This document shows positions 29,659-40,670 of a stretch of DNA of 64,000 bases, one piece after another (the stretch's first letter is position 1; each line of letters begins with the position of its first letter). Source of the stretch: Castellaniella denitrificans (lineage in GTDB: Bacteria > Pseudomonadota > Gammaproteobacteria > Burkholderiales > Burkholderiaceae_B); the NCBI RefSeq assembly GCF_042653765.1, contig NZ_JBHSEZ010000028.1, positions 124,001-188,000 of the forward strand. The letters run 5' to 3'. The translations under genes were made by a program, and so were the position numbers. Under the pieces are notes generated by a model. The model had not been told where the DNA came from. It saw only the letters and a program-made list of their open reading frames with translations, and did no database searches.

Positions 29659-31635
29659 TTGATTCCTGATTCCTTCATTCAGGAACTGCTCGCGCGCGTC
29701 GATATCGTCGATGTCGTAGGCCGATACGTCAAGCTGCGCAAAGGGGGCGCAAACCTGCTGGGTTTGTGCCCTTTTCACAATGAAAAGACGCCGTCGTTCA
29801 CCGTCAGCCCGACCAAGCAGTTCTACCATTGCTTCGGTTGCGGCGCGCACGGCACCGCGCTGCGTTTCCTGACCGAGCACACCGGGACGCCGTTCCCGGA
29901 GGCCGTGCGCAGCCTCGCGGCCAGCGTCGGCATGACCGTGCCGGAAGAACCCCGCAGCCCCCGCCAGCGCGCCGCCGACCGCGAACGCCGCGAGGAAGGG
30001 TCGCGCCAGCAGCAAATCCTGGACCAGGCCCAGGCGCACTATCGCGCCGCCCTGAAGCAGGCCCCGGAAGCCATCGAATACCTGAAGCGCCGGGGCCTGA
30101 GCGGCGAGATCGCCGCACGCTTCGGCCTGGGCTGGGCCGACCGCGACCGGCGCGGGCTGGCGGCGGTCTTCGCGCACTACGAGGATCCCGCCCTGCTGGA
30201 ATCGGGGCTGGTGATCGAAGCCGAGGACGGCCGGCGCCACGACCGCTTTCGCGGCCGGGTCATGTTCCCGATCCGCAACCAGCGCGGCCAGCTGATCGGC
30301 TTCGGCGGGCGGCTGATCGAGCCGGGCGAGCCCAAGTACCTGAATTCCCCCGAGACCAGCCTGTTTTCCAAGGGCAACGAACTCTACGGGCTGCACGAGG
30401 CGCGCGCCGGCATCCGCGCCGAGGGCTGCGTGCTGGTGGTCGAGGGCTACATGGACGTGGTGGCCCTGGCCCAGTACGGGCTGAACAACGCCGTGGCGAC
30501 GCTGGGCACGTCCACCACGCCGGAACACCTGCGCAAGCTGCGCCGCGCCAGCGACCGCATCGTCTTCAGCTTCGACGGCGACGGCGCCGGGCGCAAGGCC
30601 GCCTGGCGGGCCCTGCAGGCCTGCCTGCCCTGGGTGGCCGAGGATATCTCGATGCGCTTCCTGTTCCTGCCGGAAAGCCATGATCCGGACTCCTACGTGC
30701 GGGCCTACGGCGTCCAGGCCCTGCGCGCCTGCCTGGACGAGGCCGTGCCCCTGTCGCGCTTCATGCTCGACGAACTGGCCTCGCGCCACGACCTGGACGA
30801 GGCCGAGGGCCGGGCCGCCTGCGTGCACGAGGCCCGGCCGCTGTTCGGGCAGATGCCCGAGGGCGGCTTCCGCCTGCAGATGGAGCGTGAATTCGCCCGC
30901 CGGGTCCGCCTGACGCCCGAGGAACTGGCGCAGCTCCTGGCCGCCGCCGGACCGGCGGCGGGCGCCGGACAGCCCGCCGGGACGGGCAGGCTGGCGGGGC
31001 AGGGCGGCGCGGCGGGATCCGGCATGGCCGGACCGGCGCGGTTTGCCCGCTCCGAGGGCCGGTATGCGGCGGAAGCGGAAGGCGCGCCGTGGCCGGGCGG
31101 CGAGAATCCGGGCGCGGGCATGGATCCGGACGCCGCCCCCTCCTGGCTGGACGACGCGCCGCGCCAGGCGCCGCGCGGAACCGGCCGGACTGCGCGCCGG
31201 GGCGGCGGGTCGCGCCAGGTCACGCCCATGGCGCGGCGGCTGCTGCGGCTGCTGCTGGCGCATCCCGCCCTGGTGGCGGGGCTGGGCGACCAGCAGCTTG
31301 AATTGCTCGCCCATCATCCCCATCTGGGTCTGGTGAGGCAGCTCGTCGGCCTGGCCAGCACCTGCGGCGCCGCGCATGCGGGGGCGCTGTTGCAGGCGGC
31401 CGATCCGGAATCGGACCTCGCGCGGGCGATCCAGGACCTGTCCACCGAATTGATGGCGCAGGATCTGCCCGATCCGCAGGCCGAATGGGACGATGCCCTG
31501 CGGGCCATCGAGCGCCAGACGGTGCAGGAGCAGTGCGATCGGCTGATCGAGTCCGGGCTCGCGACGGAGGAAGATCGCCGCCGCTACCAGGAGCTCAGCC
31601 GCCGGCTGGCCCGGCTGAAGGCGGGCGCGGGGTGA
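29659..31635 (+). CDS. dnaG: DNA primase
   Basis: Makes RNA primers at the replication fork. 658 residues. The CHC2 zinc finger uses Cys37, His40, Cys58 and Cys61 (GLCPFHNEKTPSF; YHCFGCGAHGTA). The TOPRIM core has VVEGYMDVVAL and SFDGDGAGRKAA. A Gly/Ala/Pro-rich linker near residues 425-520 leads to the C-terminal DnaB-interacting helices (LLRLLLAHPALVAGLGDQQ). The start is TTG at 29659, the codon right after the rpsU stop, which gives MIPDSFIQELLARVDIVDVV, the usual DnaG beginning. Confidence 0.97.
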   Translation: MIPDSFIQELLARVDIVDVVGRYVKLRKGGANLLGLCPFHNEKTPSFTVSPTKQFYHCFGCGAHGTALRFLTEHTGTPFPEAVRSLAASVGMTVPEEPRSPRQRAADRERREEGSRQQQILDQAQAHYRAALKQAPEAIEYLKRRGLSGEIAARFGLGWADRDRRGLAAVFAHYEDPALLESGLVIEAEDGRRHDRFRGRVMFPIRNQRGQLIGFGGRLIEPGEPKYLNSPETSLFSKGNELYGLHEARAGIRAEGCVLVVEGYMDVVALAQYGLNNAVATLGTSTTPEHLRKLRRASDRIVFSFDGDGAGRKAAWRALQACLPWVAEDISMRFLFLPESHDPDSYVRAYGVQALRACLDEAVPLSRFMLDELASRHDLDEAEGRAACVHEARPLFGQMPEGGFRLQMEREFARRVRLTPEELAQLLAAAGPAAGAGQPAGTGRLAGQGGAAGSGMAGPARFARSEGRYAAEAEGAPWPGGENPGAGMDPDAAPSWLDDAPRQAPRGTGRTARRGGGSRQVTPMARRLLRLLLAHPALVAGLGDQQLELLAHHPHLGLVRQLVGLASTCGAAHAGALLQAADPESDLARAIQDLSTELMAQDLPDPQAEWDDALRAIERQTVQEQCDRLIESGLATEEDRRRYQELSRRLARLKAGAG

Positions 31636-31727
31636 TTCTTCCCCGCAAGTGCAGTAAACTATATGGTTTTCAATAAGTTGTCGCGTATCGTGGCCTAACC
31701 CGCGGTGCAACCCTACGGAACCCACAC

Positions 31728-33953
<2,226 letters not shown>

Positions 33954-33981
33954 TCCGGGTTTTTCGCATCGATGCCGTATG

Positions 33982-34009
33982 AACGGGGCCGCCTTCGGGC
34001 GGCCCCGTT
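33982..34009. terminator. Hairpin terminator between rpoD and the AcoR-type gene
   Basis: A 12-bp perfect stem, AACGGGGCCGCC and GGCGGCCCCGTT, closed by a TTCG tetraloop, sits between two convergent genes and can serve both. The T tract is weak. Confidence 0.7.
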
Positions 34010-34033
34010 CCGTTCCCGCTGCCGCTGGTACCG

Positions 34034-35914
34034 TTATTGCAGTTTGCGGTAGAGCGTGCTGCGGTGGATGCCCAGGCGGCGCGCGGCGCGGCTGACGTTG
34101 CCCTGGCAGGCGCGCAGGGCCTGCTCGATGGCCCGCCGTTCCAGCGCGCGCAGATCGGCGCCGGGATCGGCATCGCCGTCCGTCGGGAGCGCCGGGGCCG
34201 TGCTCCAGGCCGCCGGGGCGGGGACGCCCGGCTCGTGGCCGGGCGCCGCGTCGGGGGCGGGACCCGGCGCCGCGATGTCCCCGGGCAGGCCGCCGGCCGC
34301 GATGGGCGCGGGCCCCGGATGCTGGCAGCGCAGCCGGCGCAGCACGCTGAACAGTTCCCGGTAGTTGCCCGGCCAGTCGTGGCGGGCCAGCGCGGCCAGC
34401 GCGTCGCCGGCCAGGTGGCCCCCCAGCGTCCGGTAGGCGTCGCCGATGAAGGCCGCCAGGTCGGGCCGTTCGCGCAGCGGCGGCAGGTGCAGCGGCATGT
34501 CCTGCAGCCGGTAGTACAGGTCGGCGCGGAACCGCCCCTGGGCCACCAGGGCCTTCAGGTCCTGGTGGCTGGCGCTGACCAGGCCGAATTCCAGGGGTAC
34601 GCGCTTGTCCGAGCCCAGGGGCTGGACCTCGCGTTCCTGCAGGACCCGCAGCAGCCGGGTCTGCAGCGCCAGCGGCATGTCGCCGATCTCGTCCAGGAAC
34701 AGCACGCCGCCCTGCGCCTGCCGCAGCAGGCCGCGCGCGCCTTCGCGCCGCGCGCCGGTGAAGGCGCCCGGTTCGTAGCCGAAGAGTTCGGATTCGACCA
34801 GGTGCTCGGGCAGGGCGGCGCAGTTGATGGCGACGAAGGGGCCGGCGCGCCAGGCGCTGCGGGCGTGGATGTGGCGCGACAGGACTTCCTTGCCCGTGCC
34901 GGTCTCGCCGCACAGCAGCACGGCCAGGCCCGCGTCCAGGGCGCGCACGGCCTGGTCCAGCAGAGGGCTGCTGACGGCGTCGGGTTCGGGCAGGAGGCGG
35001 GCCGCCGGGCGGGCGGCGGCCGGGACCGCGGGCCGCGGAGCCGGCGGGATGGTCGCGGGGCGCGCCGGCGCGTGCGGCGGCGCGATCAGGCGGCCGGTCA
35101 GGGGCTGGCCGTCGTGGCGGTGCAGCGGCGCGTCCCGGGTGTGCAGCGGTCCGTCGATCCATTGCGCGCAGGGCGTGCCGATGAGGCGTCCCCAGTCGGC
35201 GTCCAGCGCCCGCAGGGCCGCCTCGTTGGCGCCGGCGATGCGGGCGTCGTCGTCCAGCAGCAGCAGGGCGTGGCCGTCGTCCTCCGGCCCCCGGCCGAGG
35301 CGGAAGTCCAGCCGGCGCAGCGGGCTTTCGCCCAGGATCTGGTCGGCGATGCCCCGCGCCATGCGCTGCACCAGGGCCAGCATGGTGGCGTGCCTGTCGT
35401 CGGCCGGGCCGGACAGGTCGAGGATGCCGAGGATCTCGCCCGTGGCCGAGAAGATGGGTGCGGCATGGCAGCTGAGGATGCTGTTGCAGGCCAGGAAATG
35501 CTCCGCGCCGTGGATGCGCACGGCGCGGCCGTCGTGCAGGGCGGTGCCGATGGCGTTGGTGCCGCGCAGGGGCTCGGCCCAGCTGACGCCGGGCTGCAGC
35601 GCCACGCGGCGCGCCTTGTCCTGGAAGCTGCGGCTGCCGCGTTCGTGCAGGATCAGGCCGCTGGGGTCGGCCAGCAGCACGACGCTGTGCGCCGAGTCCG
35701 CCAGCGCGCCCAGCGCGCCGAGGCTGGGTTCGGCCAGGCGCAGCAGGTGCCGGTGGGCCTCGCGGCGGATGTCCAGGTCCGCGCGGGGCAGGGGATTGGG
35801 GTCGGCCAGCAGGGCGGGATCCAGGTCGGCGCAGCGCGCCCAGGACTGGTGGATGCGCGTCGCCGCCTGCGGGCGGGCGCCCGGCGCCAGGTGGATCGTG
35901 GGCGGTGCCTGCAT
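34034..35914 (-). CDS. Sigma-54-dependent activator, AcoR type
   Basis: Enhancer-binding regulator, 626 residues from ATG 35914, which has a strong GGAGG site; the frame runs 28 codons further up through the binding-site repeats and is rejected as start. Order: GAF-like sensor (LRGTNAIGTALHDGRAVRI; CHAAPIFSATGEILGILDLS), AAA+ domain with Walker A GETGTGKE (336-343), the sigma-54 contact GAFTGA (383-388), FLDEIGDM Walker B, then a Pro/Ala-rich linker and a Fis-type HTH (ACQGNVSRAARRLGIHRSTL). AcoR-like proteins switch on acetoin or alcohol/aldehyde metabolism; the divergent aldehyde dehydrogenase with a -24/-12 promoter is the likely target. Confidence 0.9.
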   Translation of the reverse strand: MQAPPTIHLAPGARPQAATRIHQSWARCADLDPALLADPNPLPRADLDIRREAHRHLLRLAEPSLGALGALADSAHSVVLLADPSGLILHERGSRSFQDKARRVALQPGVSWAEPLRGTNAIGTALHDGRAVRIHGAEHFLACNSILSCHAAPIFSATGEILGILDLSGPADDRHATMLALVQRMARGIADQILGESPLRRLDFRLGRGPEDDGHALLLLDDDARIAGANEAALRALDADWGRLIGTPCAQWIDGPLHTRDAPLHRHDGQPLTGRLIAPPHAPARPATIPPAPRPAVPAAARPAARLLPEPDAVSSPLLDQAVRALDAGLAVLLCGETGTGKEVLSRHIHARSAWRAGPFVAINCAALPEHLVESELFGYEPGAFTGARREGARGLLRQAQGGVLFLDEIGDMPLALQTRLLRVLQEREVQPLGSDKRVPLEFGLVSASHQDLKALVAQGRFRADLYYRLQDMPLHLPPLRERPDLAAFIGDAYRTLGGHLAGDALAALARHDWPGNYRELFSVLRRLRCQHPGPAPIAAGGLPGDIAAPGPAPDAAPGHEPGVPAPAAWSTAPALPTDGDADPGADLRALERRAIEQALRACQGNVSRAARRLGIHRSTLYRKLQ

Positions 35915-35969
35915 GGAAGTCCTCCGTCCGGGGGTGTCGCGGACGCTGTCGCGGTCCGCGGCGAAGACT

Positions 35970-36008
35970 GTCGCCGCTTGCGGCGCGGATTGTCGCAAAA
36001 TGCGACAA
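35970..36008. promoter_or_regulatory. Candidate upstream activator sites (TGTCGC dyads)
   Basis: TTGTCGCA-AAA-TGCGACAA (35990-36008) is a perfect 8-bp dyad; a second dyad, CGCCGC-TT-GCGGCG (35972-35985), precedes it and carries the same TGTCGC lead, and CTGTCGCGG at 35946-35954 is a third related half-site. TGTCGC/GCGACA dyads are known targets of AcoR/MopR-type activators (recalled). They lie about 160-210 bp upstream of the sigma-54 promoter, the usual enhancer distance. Confidence 0.65.
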
Positions 36009-36164
36009 GTCCCTGTTTTGAAAGACGATTCGGGTCCAGTATGCCACCACCGCCCGGTCTTTGAAAGCGCCGCCCGGGCGAACCGCGCGAGGCCCGCCGG
36101 GACCGCGCGCGGACGCCGCGTCCCGGCGCTCCTGGGGGCCGGAACGCATGCCTTCGGCGCGAGC

Positions 36165-36180
36165 TGGCATGCTCCTTGCT
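36165..36180 (+). promoter_or_regulatory. Sigma-54 promoter of the aldehyde dehydrogenase gene
   Basis: TGGCATGCTCCTTGCT matches the -24/-12 consensus (TGGCAC-N5-TTGC) with GG and GC ten bases apart. It is 91 bp upstream of the aldehyde dehydrogenase start and faces the same way, downstream of the TGTCGC dyads. The rest of the 356-bp gap 35915-36270 shows no further gene. Confidence 0.8.
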
Positions 36181-36270
36181 TGGATGGAAGGGAGCCCCGC
36201 CGCGCGCCGCGGCGGCGCGTCCGGCGCCTCGCCCGCGCGGGGGCCGGCCCATTTCACCAAGGAGACAGAC

Positions 36271-37797
36271 ATGGACATGACCGACCTGAAGCACTTTGGC
36301 ATCGATATCGGCTTTCCCTACAAGAAGCACTACGAAAACTACATCGGCGGGCGCTGGGTGGCGCCGGCCGGCGGGCGGTATTTCGACAACCTGTCGCCGA
36401 TCACCGGGCAGGTGTTCTGCAAGGTCCCGCGCTCGGATGCAGCCGATGTCGAGGCCGCGCTGGACGCCGCCCACGCCGCGCGCAAGGCCTGGGGCGAGAC
36501 TTCGGTGGCGGAACGCTCCGGCGTGCTGCTGCGCATCGCCGACCGCATGGAACAGAACCTGCGCCTGCTGGCGGTGGCCGAGACCATCGACAACGGCAAG
36601 CCGCTGCGCGAGACCATGGCGGCGGACCTGCCGCTGGCCGTCGACCACCTGCGCTATTTCGCCGGCTGCATCCGCGCCCAGGAAGGCGGGATTTCGGAAA
36701 TCGACAAGACCACGGTGGCCTACCATTTCCACGAGCCCATGGGCGTGGTGGGGCAGATCATCCCCTGGAACTTCCCCCTGCTGATGGCCGCCTGGAAGCT
36801 CGGTCCGGCCCTGGCGGCGGGCAACTGCGTGGTGCTCAAGCCCGCCGAGCAGACGCCGGCCTCGATCCTGGTGCTGATGGAACTGATCGGCGACCTGTTG
36901 CCGCCCGGCGTGCTCAACATCGTCAACGGCTTCGGCAAGGAGGCCGGGGCGGCGCTGGCCTCCAGCAAGCGCATCGCCAAGATCGCCTTCACCGGCTCGA
37001 CGCCGACCGGCAGGCACATCCTGCACGCGGCCGCCGACAACCTGATCCCCAGCACGGTGGAACTGGGCGGCAAGAGCCCCAACATCTTCTTCGCCAACGT
37101 GATGGACCAGGACGACGCCTTCTTCGACAAGGCCCTGGAAGGCCTGAGCATGTTCGCTCTGAACCAGGGCGAGGTCTGCACCTGCCCCTCGCGCATCCTG
37201 GTCCAGGAATCCATCTACGAGCGTTTCATCGAGCGCGCCATCCAGCGGGTCGAGTCCATGAAGACCGGCCACCCCCTGGACGCCTCCACCATGCTGGGCG
37301 CCCAGGTGTCCAAGGCGCAGATGGACAAGATCCTGGGCTACATCGACATCGGCCGCGAGGAAGGCGCCCGCTGCCTGACGGGCGGCGCGCGCAACGTGCC
37401 CGGCGCCGGCCTGGACCAGGGCTTCTACGTCAAGCCCACGCTGCTGTTCGGCGAGAACGACATGCGCGTCTTCCAGGAAGAAATCTTCGGCCCCGTGGCC
37501 TCGGTCATGACCTTCCGGGACGAGGACGAGGCCGTCGCCATCGCCAACGACACTTACTACGGCCTGGGGGCCGGGGTGTGGACGCGCGACGGCTCGCAGG
37601 CCTACCGGGTCGGGCGGCAGATCCAGGCCGGGCGGGTCTGGACCAACTGCTACCACCTGTACCCGGCGCATGCGGCCTTCGGCGGCTACAAGCAGTCCGG
37701 CATCGGCCGCGAGAACCACAAGATGGCGCTGAACGCCTACCAGCAGACCAAGTGCCTGCTGGTCAGCTACAGCCCGGACGCGCTCGGGTTCTTCTGA
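36271..37797 (+). CDS. NAD-dependent aldehyde dehydrogenase (ExaC/AldB type)
   Basis: Oxidises acetaldehyde or similar aldehydes to acids. 508 residues. Family motifs: PWNFPLLMAAWKLGPALAAG for cofactor binding, FTGSTPTGRHI, VELGGKSPNIFF with the general-base Glu, and NQGEVCTCPSRI with catalytic Cys303. FGGYKQSGIGRENHK near the end is typical of the AldB/ExaC branch used in ethanol and acetoin breakdown. ATG 36271 has an AAGGAG site. Expected to be switched on by the divergent AcoR-type activator through the sigma-54 promoter. Confidence 0.93.
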   Translation: MDMTDLKHFGIDIGFPYKKHYENYIGGRWVAPAGGRYFDNLSPITGQVFCKVPRSDAADVEAALDAAHAARKAWGETSVAERSGVLLRIADRMEQNLRLLAVAETIDNGKPLRETMAADLPLAVDHLRYFAGCIRAQEGGISEIDKTTVAYHFHEPMGVVGQIIPWNFPLLMAAWKLGPALAAGNCVVLKPAEQTPASILVLMELIGDLLPPGVLNIVNGFGKEAGAALASSKRIAKIAFTGSTPTGRHILHAAADNLIPSTVELGGKSPNIFFANVMDQDDAFFDKALEGLSMFALNQGEVCTCPSRILVQESIYERFIERAIQRVESMKTGHPLDASTMLGAQVSKAQMDKILGYIDIGREEGARCLTGGARNVPGAGLDQGFYVKPTLLFGENDMRVFQEEIFGPVASVMTFRDEDEAVAIANDTYYGLGAGVWTRDGSQAYRVGRQIQAGRVWTNCYHLYPAHAAFGGYKQSGIGRENHKMALNAYQQTKCLLVSYSPDALGFF

Positions 37798-37807
37798 CGC
37801 GGACATG

Positions 37808-37829
37808 ACGCCGGCCCGATGGCCGGCGT
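37808..37829 (+). terminator. Terminator between aldehyde and alcohol dehydrogenase genes
   Basis: ACGCCGGCC (37808-37816) pairs with GGCCGGCGT (37821-37829) across a CGAT loop, followed by TTCTTCATT. A second hairpin GGCGCTCC-GCC-GGAGCGCC lies at 37856-37874, just before the adhP ribosome site, and may help set adhP expression. Confidence 0.6.
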
Positions 37830-37907
37830 TCTTCATTCCGGCTCCGAAAAAGGACGGCGCTCCGCCGGAGCGCCGGGGGAGCCTTTTGCCTGAAAGGAGG
37901 TGTATCG

Positions 37908-38936
37908 ATGGAAACCACCATGAAAGCCGCCGTCGTGCGGGAATTCGGCAAGCCGCTGGCGATCGAGGAGGTCGCCGTGCCCCGGCCCGGCCCCGGCCAG
38001 ATCCTGGTCCGGATCGAGGCTTCGGGAGTCTGCCATACCGACCTGCATGCCGCGCACGGCGACTGGCCGGTCAAGCCCAAGCCGCCCTTCATCCCCGGCC
38101 ACGAGGGCGTGGGGTACGTGGTCGGTCTCGGGGCGGGCGTGCGCCACGTCAAGGAGGGCGACCGCGTCGGGATCCCGTGGCTGTATTCGGCTTGCGGGCA
38201 TTGCGCGCATTGCCTGGGCGGCTGGGAAACCCTGTGCGAGAGCCAGCAGAACACCGGCTATTCGGTCAACGGCGGCTTCGCCCGCTACACCGTCGCCGAG
38301 GCCGACTATGTCGGCCGCCTGCCCGACACCGTCGGCTTCGTCGAGATCGCGCCGGTCCTGTGCGCGGGCGTCACCGTCTACAAGGGCCTGAAGGTCACCG
38401 ACACCAAGCCCGGCGACTGGGTGGTGATCTCGGGGATCGGCGGGCTGGGCCACATGGCGGTCCAGTACGCCCGGGCGATGGGCATGAACGTCGCGGCGGT
38501 GGATATCGACGACGGCAAGCTCGCGCTGGCGCGCCGGCTAGGCGCCGAGGTGACGGTGAACGCCCGGGAAACCGACCCCGCGGCGTATCTCCGGCGCGAA
38601 ATCGGCGGCGCCCACGGCGTGCTGGTGACCGCCGTGTCCCCCAAGGCCTTCGAACAGGCCCTGGGCATGGCGCGGCGCGGCGGCACGATCGCCTTGAACG
38701 GCCTGCCGCCGGGGGACTTTCCCCTGCCGATCTTCGACATGGTGCTCAACGGCATCACGGTGCGGGGTTCCATCGTGGGGACTCGCCTGGACCTGCAGGA
38801 AGCGCTGGATTTCGCCGGCGCGGGGAAGGTGGCGGCCACCGTTTCCACCGAAAGGCTGGAGAACGTCAACGCGGTCTTCGAGCGCATGCTGCAAGGCCGA
38901 ATCGACGGCCGCGTCGTGCTCGACATGGCGGCGTAG
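37908..38936 (+). CDS. adhP: Zinc-dependent alcohol dehydrogenase AdhP
   Basis: Interconverts primary alcohols and aldehydes with NAD. 342 residues. Catalytic zinc ligands Cys42 and His65 (GVCHTDLHAAHGDW; FIPGHEGVGYV), structural zinc Cys96/99/102/110 (ACGHCAHCLGGWETLC), and the dinucleotide fold VVISGIGGLGHMAVQYA. The ATG at 37908 follows AAGGAGGTG. Together with the upstream aldehyde dehydrogenase it would oxidise ethanol-type alcohols to acids, although a terminator separates the two genes. Confidence 0.94.
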   Translation: METTMKAAVVREFGKPLAIEEVAVPRPGPGQILVRIEASGVCHTDLHAAHGDWPVKPKPPFIPGHEGVGYVVGLGAGVRHVKEGDRVGIPWLYSACGHCAHCLGGWETLCESQQNTGYSVNGGFARYTVAEADYVGRLPDTVGFVEIAPVLCAGVTVYKGLKVTDTKPGDWVVISGIGGLGHMAVQYARAMGMNVAAVDIDDGKLALARRLGAEVTVNARETDPAAYLRREIGGAHGVLVTAVSPKAFEQALGMARRGGTIALNGLPPGDFPLPIFDMVLNGITVRGSIVGTRLDLQEALDFAGAGKVAATVSTERLENVNAVFERMLQGRIDGRVVLDMAA

Positions 38937-38996
38937 GACCGGACCCGGAGCGGGCGGGGCCCAGGCCTCGCCCGCGGCCCGGGCGGCCGCGCCGCA

Positions 38997-39017
38997 CGGG
39001 CCGGGACGTCCGGCCCG
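38997..39017. terminator. Convergent hairpin between adhP and dctA
   Basis: CGGGCCGG-GACGT-CCGGCCCG, an 8-bp stem in the 95-bp gap between convergent genes; no T tract. Confidence 0.4.
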
Positions 39018-39031
39018 GGGCTGGGGCCGAC

Positions 39032-40396
39032 TCAGGCGGCCTGGGCCGCCCGGTCCTCGGCCTCGGCGAGACCGATCGGCTGGGCGTGGGCGTCCGTGTC
39101 CAGCGGCACTGCGCCCGAGGACAGGGCCTCGTCCAGGCGGCGCTTGTCCAGCTCGCCTTCCCAGCGGGCCACCACCACGGTGGCGGTGGCGTTGCCCACC
39201 AGGTTGGTCAGGGCGCGGCATTCCGACATGAAGCGGTCCACGCCCAGGATCAGGGCCATGCCGGCCACCGGCACCGAGGGGATGACCGACAGCGTGGCCG
39301 CCAGCGTGATGAAGCCGGCGCCGGTGACGCCGGCCGCGCCCTTGGAGCTGAGCATGGCCACCAGCAACAGCAGGATCTGGTCGCCCAGGCTCAGGGGAAT
39401 GTCGCAGGCCTGGGCGATGAACAGGGCCGCCATGGTCATGTAGATGTTGGTGCCGTCCAGGTTGAAGGAATAGCCGGTGGGAATCACCAGGCCCACGACC
39501 GATTTCGAGCAGCCGGCGCCTTCCATCTTCTGCATCAGGGTGGGCAGGGCGGCTTCCGAGGAACTGGTGCCCAGCACCAGCAGCAGCTCTTCGCGGATGT
39601 AGCGCACCAGCTTGACGATCGAGAAGCCGTTGTAGCGGGCCACCGCGCCCAGGACGACCAGCACGAACAGCACGGCCGTGACGTAGAACGTGCCCACCAG
39701 CATCGCCAGGTTCAGCACCGATCCGATGCCGTACTTGCCGATGGTGAAGGCCATGGCGCCGAAGGCCCCGATGGGGGCGGCTTTCATCAGGATCTCCACG
39801 ATCTTGAAGACCGGGCCGGCCAGGGCGGTGAGCAGGTCCAGCACGGGCTTGGCGCGCTCGCCGATGATGGCCAGGGCGATGCCGAACAGCACGGCGATGA
39901 ACAGGACCTGGAGGATGTCGCCGCTGACGAAGGGGCTGAACATCGTGGCCGGGATGATGTTCATCAGGAAGCCGCTGATGGTGGAGGCGTGCGCCTTGCT
40001 GACGTAGGTGGCCACCGCCCCCTGGTCCAGGGAAGCGGGGTCGATGTGCATGCCGGCGCCGGGCTGCACGACGTGGCTGACGATCATGCCGACGACCAGG
40101 GCCAGGGTCGAGAAGGTCAGGAAGTACAGCATGGCCTTGCCCGTGACGCGGCCGACCTTCTTCAGGTCGCTCATGGCGGCGATGCCGGTCGCCACGGTCA
40201 GGAAGATCACCGGGGCGATGATCATCTTGACGAGCTTGATGAAGCCGTCGCCCAGGGGCTTCATGGCTTCGCCCAGGTCGGGCGCGTAATGCCCGAGCAG
40301 GATGCCCACGGCGATCGCGAACAGCACCTGGACGTAGAGGATCCGGTAGAACCGGGGCTTGCGCGCGGGGACAGCGCGGGTCGGGATGTCGAGCAT
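39032..40396 (-). CDS. dctA: C4-dicarboxylate transporter DctA
   Basis: Proton/sodium-coupled uptake of succinate, fumarate and malate, 454 residues. DAACS-family signatures include KMIIAPVIFLTVATGIA, the serine-rich hairpin LGTSSSEAALPTLMQKME, and PTGYSFNLDGTNIYMTMAAL near the substrate site. The ATG at 40396 gives a short cytoplasmic start before the first helix. Transcribed from a sigma-54 promoter and divergent from dctBD, the classic arrangement for DctD control. Confidence 0.96.
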   Translation of the reverse strand: MLDIPTRAVPARKPRFYRILYVQVLFAIAVGILLGHYAPDLGEAMKPLGDGFIKLVKMIIAPVIFLTVATGIAAMSDLKKVGRVTGKAMLYFLTFSTLALVVGMIVSHVVQPGAGMHIDPASLDQGAVATYVSKAHASTISGFLMNIIPATMFSPFVSGDILQVLFIAVLFGIALAIIGERAKPVLDLLTALAGPVFKIVEILMKAAPIGAFGAMAFTIGKYGIGSVLNLAMLVGTFYVTAVLFVLVVLGAVARYNGFSIVKLVRYIREELLLVLGTSSSEAALPTLMQKMEGAGCSKSVVGLVIPTGYSFNLDGTNIYMTMAALFIAQACDIPLSLGDQILLLLVAMLSSKGAAGVTGAGFITLAATLSVIPSVPVAGMALILGVDRFMSECRALTNLVGNATATVVVARWEGELDKRRLDEALSSGAVPLDTDAHAQPIGLAEAEDRAAQAA

Positions 40397-40501
40397 GGTC
40401 CGTGTCTCCAGACAGGGCCGGGCGGGACGAGTCCTGCTCGTCGTCCCCGGCATTTTTTTCAAGGGAAGGCGGCGTGCCGCCAGGCCCGCCGGAAAGAAGC
40501 A

Positions 40502-40518
40502 AAGCAATCCCCGTGCCA
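40502..40518 (-). promoter_or_regulatory. Sigma-54 promoter of dctA
   Basis: On the minus strand TGGCACGGGGATTGCTT matches the -24/-12 consensus exactly (TGGCAC-N5-TTGC), with GG and GC ten bases apart, about 106 bp upstream of the dctA start. Confidence 0.88.
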
Positions 40519-40609
40519 GTTTTTCCAGGGACGGGGGATTTGATGTATCCATTTGATTGGAAAGGAATTTTTTTCCTGGTCCGGATGCCGGTCGGCGCCG
40601 GCCGTGGGT

Positions 40610-40665
40610 CGGTGTGGCGGAATCCCGCACACCGATGAAGTAGAATGTCCGGAATTCCGCCACAT
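40610..40665. promoter_or_regulatory. Tandem DctD-type activator sites
   Basis: Dyad 1 (40610-40634) pairs CGGTGTGGCGG with CCCGCACACCG around AAT; dyad 2 (40645-40665) is a weaker copy centred on GGAATTCC. They lie about 95-160 bp upstream of the dctA sigma-54 promoter and just before the dctB start, matching the known paired DctD enhancer layout (rhizobial sites of similar GTGTGCGG form are recalled). Confidence 0.75.
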
Positions 40666-40670
40666 CGAAC

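Noticed and set aside
29656..29664. Apparent lack of a start codon for dnaG
   Set aside because: TTG at 29659 directly after the rpsU stop gives the normal DnaG N-terminus, so no frameshift or truncation is needed.
40441..40600. Homopolymer-rich repeats (TTTTTTT runs) in the dctA leader as a phase-variable tract
   Set aside because: The runs are only 7-8 bases and lie outside coding sequence next to a normal sigma-54 promoter; no evidence for slippage control.
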